A stretch of 64,000 nt of DNA from Marthasterias glacialis (taxonomy: Eukaryota; Echinodermata; Asteroidea; Forcipulatida; Asteriidae). The notes under the pieces were generated by a model. It saw only the letters and a list, made by a program, of their open reading frames with translations, did no database searches and was not told the origin of the DNA. Shown one piece after another: positions 26,062-38,700 of the stretch (its first letter is position 1; each line of letters opens with the position of its first letter). The stretch is from assembly GCA_911728455.2 (NCBI GenBank), contig OU452226.1, forward strand, positions 25,389,128 to 25,453,127, read 5' to 3'. The translations under genes and the position numbers were made by a program.

Positions 26062-26371
26062 TAGTGCGTTTGATTAGCTTCCCCGTGTATACTGGGGAGT
26101 TACACTAGTGGTAGCCATGACACGGGGCTAATGGAACGCTGGGTGTATTCACTTGACATTCTGGAAAAACTAAGGTCAAAGGTTGTTCCCCGCCGTGAGC
26201 CTGCAGCCGTACTACATGTACGTCATAACACCAGGTGGCCACCAGAGACCCGCTTGCAAGCTGGGGCTGTGGTGCCATACACCGGGGGCAGACACGAGTA
26301 TCACGTGATGGCTAATCGAACGCTCTCATGTAAGTTTTACTTACGTGTGTAAGCTAATCGAACGCACCCTA
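26062..26371. mobile_element. About 310-bp MITE with GTGCGTTTGATTAGCT ends
   Basis: GTGCGTTTGATTAGCT near the left end is mirrored by AGCTAATCGAACGCACC at the right, with internal variants of GGCTAATCGAACGC. The 73-codon frame inside is not a gene. Confidence 0.65.
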
Positions 26372-26449
26372 TATGTGGCTGAAAATACTTGCTCTGAAAA
26401 AAAACGTTTTCCCCCCAAAGACATTCATCTTTAACCTGATGCTGACAAG

Positions 26450-26575
26450 TTTCAAGACCAGTCCTAACTTAGGACTTGTCCTAACCTATGAATAGTCATA
26501 TAAGTTAGGACTAGTTACTTGTCCTAACTTAAGATAAGACTAGTCCTAGCGCTTTGTGAAATCCACCCCTGGTTC
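26450..26575. mobile_element. TCCTAACTTAGGAC inverted-repeat element
   Basis: Repeated and inverted TCCTAACTTAGGA words end in GCTTTGTGAAATCCACCCC, which resembles the end of the related element at 34649-34800 (GCTTTGTGAAATCGACACC). It lies just upstream of the first coding exon of the coiled-coil gene. Confidence 0.5.
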
Positions 26576-26709
26576 TTAAGACTGACTGATGACAATTCAT
26601 AAAAATGGAGAAATCCTTTTTTTTTTTTCTAAACATGCATCAAACAACAGGTATTTTATTATTTTTTTCCCAGAGCTGACTTTGAGTCTGTACACCTGGA
26701 AACTGCATA

Positions 26710-29700
26710 ATGTTTGTGACACCAGGACGGCGTCAGATAGTGGACAAGGAGAATGTTGGTGCAGAGGTAAACAAAACAGTCATTTTTGGGTGTTGCGGTA
26801 TTCCCAGAAAATTGCTCATGATTGTAAAGTTCAATCAGTAATTATAATAATAATAATTATAGTGCACTTTTATCATGCGCCATGTCTGTCATAAATGACA
26901 CTCATTGTGCCGAATTATCAAATCTGGTAGAGTGGAGATTGTTACGAATGATTTTTATGAGATGAAGCGACCATAATGCAACACCTTGAAAGGAATACAA
27001 GGTGAGGCGGCGCATATTACTGTCAGGAAACAGCGGGGCAAACCCATCTCTTTTACGATAAGTGTACTGGGTTCTTTTACGTGCATTACACAACACACAA
27101 CACACAACACACGGGACCAACGGCTCATGGCGGTCAACGGCGGTCATGGATTCATACCTTTGTCATTTGATGCACAAAGTGTGTCGGCCTGAGTGTTTCC
27201 ACTTTGTGTACCAATAATTCTGTGAGAAGTTTCACATCAAGGAATCATTCAACAGTTTTAAAAATTGCCTAATTATGTGACCTTTAACCTTTAACCCCTA
27301 AAGTTGAGTAAGTTAAATAAGAGTCAGTGTGTGTTGTGTTGTGTTGTCATTTAGCCTTTGAGAAAGACTCTGCTAGGGTCGAAACGTGAGGCCATTAACA
27401 TTGTTTTGCATTAAATGGGCCTTTGGAAAAGCCTTTCACTCCAACTCAGACAAGCAGACATTTAACTCTTGTTTTAAAACAACTCTTAAAACCTATTTAT
27501 TTCTCAAATCATAGCAGAGCTCTTACTCTTCTCTTCCTCCCAGACCAAGACACCAGGGAAGTCCTTGAACCCCTTGACCCCAGCAAGGAAGCCCCTGTCT
27601 CGTCTCAACCAAGACCTGACAACATCCAAGTTGCATCATGGCATTTCCTCCTCAGGGAAGTCCCTTCAGAAGATATGGACACCCATGGAGGACTGCACTC
27701 CGAGAGGTTCAAAGTCATCCAACAGGAAAAAGCACGGCGAAAGAAACAAAAGTACCAGGTGAATAAAAGCAACTAAATTGCGGTCATTGTTTCCGATATA
27801 TAAGAAGAAATAAAACACAAGGGAAACTGACTGGGTAAATTTTAATTCAATTTTGGGGGTGAACAAAGAAAAATTGACTGGAGCAGTGATTAAGGTACCG
27901 GCGATCTACCAACTGAGCTATCCAGCCCTCATGTTGGTGGTCTCCCTATTTAGTCAATACATGTATCTTTGTTCGGAGGTGCCAGTCAATTCTAAGCCAT
28001 TCAACCTTAAACTGACATGTAGCCAGGGAACACAACCCACAAGTACAATACAATTAAGAGTTATATTAGCTCTATGGCTATAACTTTAGAAGTGGCAGGA
28101 GAACAATCACCTTAGGGGGCGTGACTTAAGAGAATGCATCCCCTCAAGAAGATCCCTGTCCAGTCGTTTCTAAGGTTATATACATAGAGCTATTATAGCT
28201 CTATGGTTGTATCGTATACTTGGGGTGTGATCCCTGGCTACACGGCAGGTTCAGATTGAATGACTTCTGAATGGCACCCGCGAACAAGGATATTGACTAC
28301 TAACATAGGGAGACGGCCAACATAAGGGCTGGATAGCTTAGTTGATAAATCGCCAGCACATTAATCCGTGGGTCGCTGGTTCAAATCCTGCTCCAGTCAG
28401 TTTTTCTTTGTTCACCCCAAAATTGTTTCTGATGTAGATACTTTTTTTTCAGATGAAACATTTTTCCAGCAAGAGCCGTAACCATAACTAACCCCCTTTC
28501 TTTAAAATCAAGTTTAATACAGTACTGCAATTTAAATTAAAGATTTTTCTGATTTTCAGTTAATAGTGTCCATTACTTATTGAAGATGTTGTTGTTGCCA
28601 TCGCAGCCTCCTTTAATTGACATGTTGACATTTAGAAATTGTATCTTCACAGAAAGAGCCAAGGTCCTTCATTGGCCTCCTCCTCATCATCATCAAGCTC
28701 TAACAAGCTAACAATCCAGAGTGTGACAGAGGCAGCTGAGTCTCTCCTTAATGAAGTTTTAATGAAGGAGATAACTACTGTGTCTCAAAATACCCACAAG
28801 GTCAGTATCCCCACATCATTTACAGCAGATAAGGAAATGCGGCCTCTCAACTTTCTAAATATTTACATTTTGAGCAACTAAACAAGTAAACTACAGTGTA
28901 ACAGTTTCAGAAACAGTCGGTTACACGTGTAATTGTCCATTACAGAAATAAAATTTAGAATTTAAAAAAACACATGTTTACATGACGACGGCGCCTGAGC
29001 ACAAAGCATTGGGTCTTCATCACAGCATTTGACTTTTAGCAATTACCCCGCCCAAAAAAAACTAAACAAATCTGACATACTGTAAATAAAATACTCTTTT
29101 CGTTCATCCAGATCATCCTAAATGTTGTCATTTTAGCAAAATAAAGCCCACATGTTGCATAGTTTTTCGTAAACAAGCTTCAATTTCCAAGGAACTTGCT
29201 CCGCCGGGCATGCTTTCGACCACTTTCGCATGTGCACCAGCCTTGACAATGCTGTGAAAACAACTATCAGTTGGTGCACCAGCGATGTCCTGAGCATGCG
29301 CAGACCCGTCTAGTCTTAGGTGAAGACGTTTTGTCATAATGACTGGTATATTTCAGCAACAGAGGGCGCACTCTCCCATTCTATTGCAATGTTTTGAAAG
29401 CACTTATTCCAGAACATACTGTTAACTTAAATCTGCACAAGTAAAATTTTGATGTCATATTTATTGATAACTTCAAGTGTATTCAACTTTAACAGACAGC
29501 TATTTACACAGAGCTGACCTTGAATCTTGTGTCAAGAAAGTAATAGGGCAATCATGAATTAGCTTCAATTTGGGTAGTGGCCTTAGTGTGTGTGGATATT
29601 GACCTAGAGTTAGATGGTTCCCATGTACTTGCAGACTCTGAGCACTGCATTTAAGGAGATTGTTGTTCAGTGCACCCGCTGCCAACCAGCTAGATTCACA

Positions 29701-32700
29701 TCAATGGCAACAATCTTAAATATTTACTTCTTGAGATACATGTGGCCTTGTGACATTATTATTGTACAAAATTATACAAAGTTTACATTTAAAATATATT
29801 TTACAGATACTCATGATAACTGCATTGAAGCCCCAGCTCATCATTGATAAAGAGTCTGTAAATGCTTCCAATCTGTGCACAAATCAAGATATTGTAATAA
29901 AACAAACTTGTGAAAATGTCGGCTCATTTACTTGTAGTTGTTTTATTTGCCAGAAATTGGTAAAACTGGATTCAGCATTCTTGTACACATTCCTATAGGC
30001 AGAGTTTTTGTCTCACTGAGACAAAAACTAATTTTGGATCTTATTTCATTTATTATTTAGAAACGATAACACTTCAGGCAGAAATATTTCAAGGAAATTT
30101 TTCTACCATCATTATTTTTATACCATGTAAGGTATATGTAAATCTGTGAACATTTAGGTTTTTCTTCTTACCAATGTTGAGCTCGAGCTTTAAAACCTGA
30201 TGTCGTTCTGACTTAAAGCATTCAGTTTTGTCAATGGGTTATCCTCAATTTTAGATGTACAATGACGCACCAGAGAGCTCTAGCACCACTGACAGGGACG
30301 ATCAATTGGTAAAAGCTGCTGCAGATCTGGTTGAAAGGACGCTTGAAGCAGCAATGTTAGAGCTCATTGATGAAGAAGAGGTAAGGTAGTTGTTTTGAAG
30401 GGTTTTTTTCTGGATTGTGTACTGCACAGCCAAATAAATCATTGTTTATGTTGGGCTGATTCCTGCACAGCCAGATAGATGCCAACATACCAGGAATGCC
30501 GGCATTGTCGTCGTTTTTGTCATTGTGTTTGATTATGAGTGCTTTGTGTTCACTGCATCAACGTGAAACAGAAATATTTAACTCATAAAGGTGGTACATG
30601 TTGATATATCACAAGGGGAAAAACATCTTTATCCCCTCAAAATTAAGCCATAATCATAACCCCTGGATTAAATATGTAACTTTAAAACATTTTAAAAGGC
30701 ATGTTAACATTTTAAACAAGCCTTTAAAGACATATATGTGAAGGGAATTTATAGTTGAAAAGTCTGCATGAAGTTCTTGGACTTTTTACTGAAACAACTT
30801 TATTGCCAAAGGGTGTGGCCTTAGTCTCCCTTGGTGTTTGTGGCACAGGGCATCCAAATTAAAGTCAAATGCACAGCCAAAACAAAGACGCCCGCTCCTC
30901 ACAAATTTGTTTGTCTCACATTGACGAGTGGGCGTCTTTAAGTATAAACAAACCATTTTGTATTAGAAGATGATAAATTGAAAACAAAGGATTTACAAAA
31001 AAATCTGTTTTATTTTTCAGGCAACATTTACTACCTCGCCTCTCTGTAAGGACATGATTGAACCTGGATCTTTGACTTCCATTATTGAGACGCCATCAAC
31101 AGAGCGACTGTGGAACATTGCTCTTGGATTTGAAGACAGCTCCGCCCTTCTTATTCCACAGGGAGACACTAGTGTATTTTACTCACCCACTGGCGATTCA
31201 ACTGAAATATTGACCACCAATTCAACGCCCATGGGAGTGACTGACGTTTGTCAGTATACACCAACAATGGCTAACCAAGAATGTGTAAGCAGAGTTCTTG
31301 CTGGAGTGGAGAGCCACACCAAAGTGACACCTGTTAAACCTATGAATATCACATCTGAGTCTAAACCAATTAAGTATCAAAACGCTAATCAGGACGCCAT
31401 CCACATGAGATTGGCTGATCCAGTGCTGAGTACCATGGAAATATCAGTGAATACCACTTCACTTCGACTGGAGAATACCAGCTCTGAAAGCACACCAGTG
31501 AGAATGAACCTCAAAAACAAGGGTACCACATCGGATAGTTATACTTTGACTGTGCCGGAAAGGGTAACAAGTAAAGACACAACTGATGTCAACTTTGGTA
31601 CCACTCCAGTGAAGTCAGCTGAGATTGGTCTAGGCACAGACCCAACCTTGGTGGTAGATTCATGCATGGGAACCACCCCTGTGAAATCCAATGATGCCAA
31701 CTTTGGTACCACTCCAGTGAAGTCAGCTGAGATTGGTCTAGGCACAGACCCAGCCTTGGTGGTAGATTCATGCATGGGAACCACCCCAGTGAAATCTAGT
31801 GATGCCAACTTTGGTACCACTCCAGTGAAGTCAGTTGAGATTGGTCTAGGCACAGACCCAAGCTTGGTGGTAGATTCATGCATGGGAACCACCCCAGTGA
31901 AATCTAATGATGTCAACTTTGGTACCACTCCAGTGAAGTCAGCTGAGATTGGTCTAGGCACAGACCCAACCTTGGTGGTAGATTCATGCATGGGAACCAC
32001 CCCAGTGAAATCCAATGATGCCAACTTTGGTACCACTCCAGTGAAGTCAGCTGAGATTGGTCTAGGCACAGACCCAACCTTGGTGGTAGATTCATGCATG
32101 GGAACCACCCCAGTGAAATCCAATGATGCCAACTTTGGTACCACTCCAGTGAAGTCAGCTGAGATTGGTCTAGGCACAGACCCAACCTTGGTGGTAGATT
32201 CATGCATGGGAACCACCCCATTGAAATCCAATGATGCCAACTTTGGTACCACTCCACTGAAGTCAGCTGAGATTGGTCTAGGCACAGACCCCATACCAAC
32301 AATTGACTCCTGCACTGGAACCACCCCAATCAAGTTGGCTGAAATTGGTTTATGCACAGACCCAGCACAAATCACCGATTCATGCATCGGTACCACTCCT
32401 GTTAAAATTGCAGAGATTTCCGTTGGCACCAGCCCTCTTGTGACAGCAGATGTTCAGTGTGGAATGTCTCCAGTCAATGTCACGGATACACAGTGTGGTA
32501 CTACTCCATTTCGTATGACGGAAGTTGGCACAGCCATTACACCAGTAACACTAAGCGTAGCGGAGACACTAACATCACCCATTGTAGTCCCAGCATTTAG
32601 GTAAGTATTCACCCCAACCCCAAGGTACTTGTACCTGAGCAAATCTGTTGAATGTATATAAAAACTGGCTCTGATAAGTGATCAACAGGCCTCAAATTAA

Positions 32701-35700
32701 CCCACAACACCCACAGCAATTGCCGTGATGCCTTGTGCATTTGCCGTGGTGCCCTTTGCAAAGTTCAAATAAAAATTTACATTTTCCTCATAGAAGTGCC
32801 CCTTACCAGAGGAAGTTGTCGTGCCCTTTAAGAGCGAAGTTCAAGGCCTGAACCTACATGTAGGAAATTGGTTAAAGAGGACAAGGTCATGCAGATCTCA
32901 CCATGTAGTTTTACAGCAACAGTCAATTCTGAATTCTCATTGTTGAGTTGTATTAAAGTTCCATTTTACATGAACTTATTCAGGAAAGAACGTCTTTGAG
33001 CAAGTTCATTTAAGGACCATAGTTCGACTAACTCTGACCGAACTCACGCTAGTCAACGATGGTTGGACTAGTCTAGTCGACTATTTGGGACCAGCTTATC
33101 GAGGATGGTTGCATCGTTGGTTACCAATAGCTGTTTCATAAGCACAGTGCAGAGGGGACCAGTTATCAGAAAAGTAATAAATGTTGATTTTGCCATTGGT
33201 CGCATGGTCGCATGGACGTGACATGGACGGGGCGTAAGTCACAAACCAACCACTAGTGAACCATTGGTCCTTGATTGAACTTGCTGTTTGTAAACCTGAG
33301 ACTGGGAGATTGATCTTTCTAAACACCTCTTACAATTCCTCCTTATGTCAGACTGGGGGCAGAGAGTCCGATTCAACTTGATCAAGCCAGCCTACTTAGC
33401 CACATGGAGTCAGCCTCAATCAGCAATGAGCTATTACGCTGTGAGCTCCAGAACCTAAAGGCCAACCAGGCTGACCTACACAGCCAGCTGGACATAGCAA
33501 ACAGACTTCTCGAACAGAGGGAGGAAGTAAGTAAGAAGAAACAGTTAGAACAGAGGGAGAAGGTTGTAAGGAAAGAACTGCCTCAACAGAGAGAGGAAGT
33601 GCAACATAAGACAAAGGTTTGTAATAAAGTACATTAAGTGGTAACCTTAAAAATATATATATTTTTTTTACCATTTTATATTAATATTTTTTTACCCATA
33701 CACCGATGTTGAGCACTGTATACTCAGTACTATCCCTGAGTCCTGTGAAAAAAAAAATTCACTCAGGTGGGATTCGAACACGTGTTCCCCGCCATTCTAG
33801 AGCAGAGATCTTACCAACTAGACTATACTCAGTTGAAAGTACCGAGTATACAGTGCTTAACACACATCTGTGTTTGGGTAAAAAAACACAAATAAGATTC
33901 TGTATCCCCGATTCAAAAATTAACATCTATTAAAACCATTTAATAGTTTTTTACCATGGTTAACTACCATTAATAGTGTAGAGCTGAGGAATTTCCTCCC
34001 TCCACCCCCATGATTTTTAATCTGACTTAATGTCCATTCTGGTGTATGACCGAGGGTGTAATAACAGGAAATGAGTTTTTTATTTTGTACGAATAAGGTT
34101 AATGGCCCTACTTGTCATGAATCTATCTGTCCCCAAACAGATAATGTGAATAAACCCAAAAAGAAAAACCCATCCATAGTACAATACTATGCCAACAAAA
34201 ACACACAGACACGTACGAGATCTAAAACAAAAAAAAGCATACTCACTGCTTGGTTATAAATATGAGCACTTCCACAATTCTCGCTAAAGAGTTTGTAACG
34301 TAGAAGAAAAAGTAAAAGTATCCTGGAAGCTGTGACGATCAGTGCCTGATTTTCTTAAATCTATTTTATCCATTCTGATTCCATGAGGGTTTTTCTAATA
34401 GCAGTGAATATCAATTTACTTTCATACTAATCTATGTAAAAATCAAACCCAATGACATGTTTGCCATAAATTTGGGCATGCAATTACAATACGCTAGAGC
34501 TGTCTAAACTGTGATTATCTTAGCAGGTGTCTTCAAGGAAGGAGACAGATGAAGGGCTATTGATTCAAATTGGTGAACAGATGAACCAGATTGGACTCCT
34601 TCAAGAAACCCTAGATCAGGTAGGACAACACTTAGTGAGACACTAGACCTGGGCTCGATTTTACAAAGAGTTAAGATTGATCTGAAGTGTGAATCAATCT
34701 TAATTACTAAGCAAAGTGTGATGTCACAATGCAAATCACTATGGTAGTACTGACAACTTGTCTTAAGATGAATCTTAGTGCTTTGTGAAATCGACACCAG
34801 TATGCTTTTATATGCCTTAACAGTTGTTCTCGGAAATGTGCGCATGCTCATAACTACGCACATAATGTCAATTTACCTTGTAAGTCTGCTGCCACCTATT
34901 GGTCCAAAGTCTCTGATTAGGCAACGACTGCAGTTGGGTTCGGATGGTTTTAAATTGGCATGGTTTGATGTAAGTGAATTTTGATTTTGCTAATAATAAT
35001 TTGGTTATTTATATGTCATTGTTCATCAATGTTACTCTTGTACCTACAGAAATCATCTGAGTTAACAGCAGCACAGCAAGATAAGGCCAATCTTAAAGAT
35101 CAGTACCAAAAAGAAATTCTTAATCTGCAACAAGATCTACGGACTGCATATAAACAGCACCAGAAAGAGGTATACCCTTATTCAGTTGCCGCTGGGATTC
35201 TTTCTTTTTTTTGTCCCTTCCCCCTGGATTCTTTTGGCGGATTTGCCGGAATCTTTTTTCTTTGGCACAAAGAAACCCTGACTTGACAAAGCCAAGAGAA
35301 GAAAGATTCTCTTTGTTGGATTGTCCATGGCTCGATTGCCGGTTCACTCAGACTTACCTCTATTCAGCCGAAATACAATAAATGAACAATGGTGGAAGCC
35401 TCTTGAGACGAAGGTCCTTAATCGGGGATTACACAAAAACTGTCTCTAAATGGCCACAAAATACAAGTAAATGCATGACCTTTCTTTGTCCTTGTGTGGG
35501 TGAATCGAAGCGTTAGACGGCGTGTGCATGGTCTGCGCATGCTCCGCAGTTGAATGACCGGGTGACCTTTGCTCCGGTGGTTCGAAATTACATAATGGCA
35601 TCACAAGACGGCTTCCATTTCCAGGCAGGGGAAACATTTGCGTGTAAACAGGACATTCCGCACCGACTGGTTAAACTGCTGTCCTTTCACCCCCCTACTC

Positions 35701-38700
35701 ACAGCCGATGCTGAGTTAATGGTCACACCTTGCATTAATCATTTTGTATGAATTGAATGAACTTCCAGGTTTCTGATCTCCACACACTCTGTGAGCAGAG
35801 GAACTACGAGCCTCATTACAAGAGAGCTTTGGCCACCATTTCAGAACTCCAGAGTGAGGTTCAGGCTTACAGAGACCTCAAAGATACACTAGACAAAGCT
35901 GCTGAGGTACAGGTAAGAAATGACAACATCTTTGTTTACTTCCCTGATCACTATGATGACTAAAGTCCTGATTCTGATAAACTTACCTGATTCTGATAAT
36001 GTAGAGGGCGCCGTCACTGCTGCTGCCTCACTTTTTAACTTCTCCAGTAAAGCCTAGTTTTGGCATGGAGTGTCACATTATCATTATTATTATTGTCGTC
36101 AGATTATGAATTATGGAAAAGAAATAAAATCGTTACCTGTAAAGATGAAGACAGAACATTCTTGACATCTTGTCTTCAAACTGGATTAATGAATGAGGGT
36201 GGGACTAGGTAGCCTGCCGCCTATGGTGATTTGAGTTTGAAAAGAGTATAATTGTAATACATGTAATGCATATTTAACAGAAAATAGTGACGTACGGTTA
36301 CAGGAACGAATGCAGTAAAAGTTTAGAGCGGGGATGTTCTAATCGTTCTAATCATACTTGTTACATATAGTTCGATTGAGAGCCATGATTGTCATACCTT
36401 CTAGCATGGTTCACAATGGTGATGACGGTGTTACAAATTAATTCACTGAAAAAGCTTTTAAACCATTTGCGTTTTTTTTTGTCTACAGGCACAGTTTGGA
36501 TGCATTGAAGAGGCCTACAGTCTGGTGAATGCCTTATTTACAAAGACAATGGAGAAGAAAGATCAACTTGAAATACAGGTATTGTTGGACTTTTCATTGT
36601 CATAAGATATTACCCCAAAAAGCTATGACTAACCTTTGCCAGTTACCAAAGAGTCCTTGAATACCAAAACAATTCTGAGCTGAAATTTGCTTTGGTTGCA
36701 CCCGGTTGGGAACAATTATGTGATTCTCGGATCCAATCATTGTCATCAAAGTGATTGATTGTAATAATCTATTATAAGATATAAATATTAATATATTTGT
36801 GCACATCAGCACTCTGAGATGGTTGATCGAATGAAGCAAACCGATGCTGAGAATGAGCAGTTGCAACTGCAGCTGGCTGCAGCTGAGGAACGGCAGCAAC
36901 AACTGCAGACTGAGTTGGATGACACCATCAGGGCTGAGAAGGACGCCCTCGAGGTTCAGGGTCAGCTTATGCAAGATCTAGACACAACCTCACATGCCAT
37001 GGGAGAGGTGAAAGAAGAGCTTCATGCTACAAAACTTGGTAATACTCATCAGAGTTAACTTTAAGTCTAAAAACAAGAATCAAAGTTAAATGTATCAGGG
37101 CAACTTGGTCAAAGTCAACTGTATGTGTTAACTTAGGTATCTTAGTCAATGTGTCAACTGCATGAGTCGACTTCTTAGTTATCTGCATTTGGCATCTGAG
37201 TAACTGATTCCGGGTTGAGGGAATCCAATCGTGTACATGTATCTGTTTTGAAAAGTAATGACATTCAATGTTTCAGAATAACCAAACTTATCCTTGTTGA
37301 TCTGATTTTCAGCTGGTCATTGCCCGTGGCAATTTCATTGTCATCAGTCTAGCCATCTCCACATATCTTTTTTCTTTTAGAATGTAATAAAGAGAAATAA
37401 ATTAACTAAATTTACTTTTTACCTTTACCATACCAACCATGTATGTTTGTTTATCTTTTCAATTTAATTCACTCTTCCATCTTCAGAGTTATTTGGTTTC
37501 AAAGATGACTTTACGTCCCTAAAGATGAGATATGATGACCTCCAGAAACAGAGTGTGAGTCACTTTCTGACAGAGACGTCCATGGAGGCTGCCCTCGCTG
37601 TACAAGGCAAACAGTGGCAAGATACAATGATTGCGCTGGAAGAATCAAGCTCCAAATATGAAAAGGAAATCGGGAATCTTACCCTGGAAAACACACGGTA
37701 CTATTTATATTAAAACTTCATGACACAGTACATCTGATCTAAATACCCGTGGCTTGATTTAAGATTATACTTGCATACCAGGGCCAATTTTCATCCTGAA
37801 CATTTGCTTATACTTCCTTAAAGACTGGTAGGGGACTTGGGGTCATCTCAAACAAGCAGTGCACATGTATAAGGGTTTACAAGGTAAACAGCAGCTACTG
37901 CCAGAAACATTGGGGCGAACCCCTTCTCTTTGCGATAAGTGCACTTAGTTCATTTACGTGCATTACACAACACACGGGACCTACGGCTTTACGTCCCATC
38001 CGAAGGATGCAAGCAATAATGGTTAATGGTCTTGCTTAAGGACACAAGTGTCACGACTGGGACTCGAACCCACGCTCTGCTGATCAGAAACACCAGAGCT
38101 TGAGTCCAATGCCCTAGACCGCTCAGCCGCGACACGCCGAAATACGCGTTGTCGTGTGTCAGATTTTGTATTTTGTATAGGTTTTTCACACCAGGAAAAG
38201 AATTTTCATGTACTTTTGACATGACTGATAAAATACTGACTTGATTTGAATCTAAACAATATCACTTCTTCTACAGACTCTCTGAAGAAGTAACCACCTT
38301 AAGTCATCAGCTCAGCCATAACAAGAATCTCATCTCGGAGCTGGAGTCTGAGAAAGAGACATCTAAAGAAACGCTGCAGAAAGTGATGAAGGAGATGAGA
38401 TCCTTAAAGACAGAACAAGAGTTAAATCGAGAAGCAAAGGTTGAGGCCAAGAGACTTACAGGACAGCTTCAGGTTAGTCCATCTTTTCTTTTGGGTTGTT
38501 TGGTTTCTTAAGAGTTTTTATTAGTTTTTTTGTCTTTGCATAGTCTATCAGAAATTTCTGAAGAATGGCTAATGGATTTGTGCATAAAATTCTAACATCC
38601 TTTTTTTATTGAAAAAAATAAAAAATTAGCTGTTGCAAACTACCTACCAACCACAAGGACCTGTTGTATAAATGTGAAAAAATTGACCCTAGCAAGCAGA

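Larger units (their letters stand above)
18957..26709. other. Intergenic region between divergent SLC5A and coiled-coil genes
   Basis: About 7.7 kb between the start codon of the minus-strand transporter and the start codon of the plus-strand coiled-coil gene; both promoters must lie here. Apart from the mobile elements listed separately, no coding sequence or RNA gene was recognised. A palindromic patch with CGTACGTACGAATTA lies at about 21260-21340. Confidence 0.6.

Noticed and set aside
27423-27776. 117-codon frame starting MEKPFTPTQTS
   Set aside because: The phase-compatible reading of the exon 27544-27758 is another frame (TKTPGKSLNPLTPARKPLS), which joins cleanly to both neighbours.
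31539-32429. 296-codon open frame on the minus strand
   Set aside because: It is the antisense shadow of the 108-bp coding repeat; the sense frame has splice sites and in-phase neighbours.
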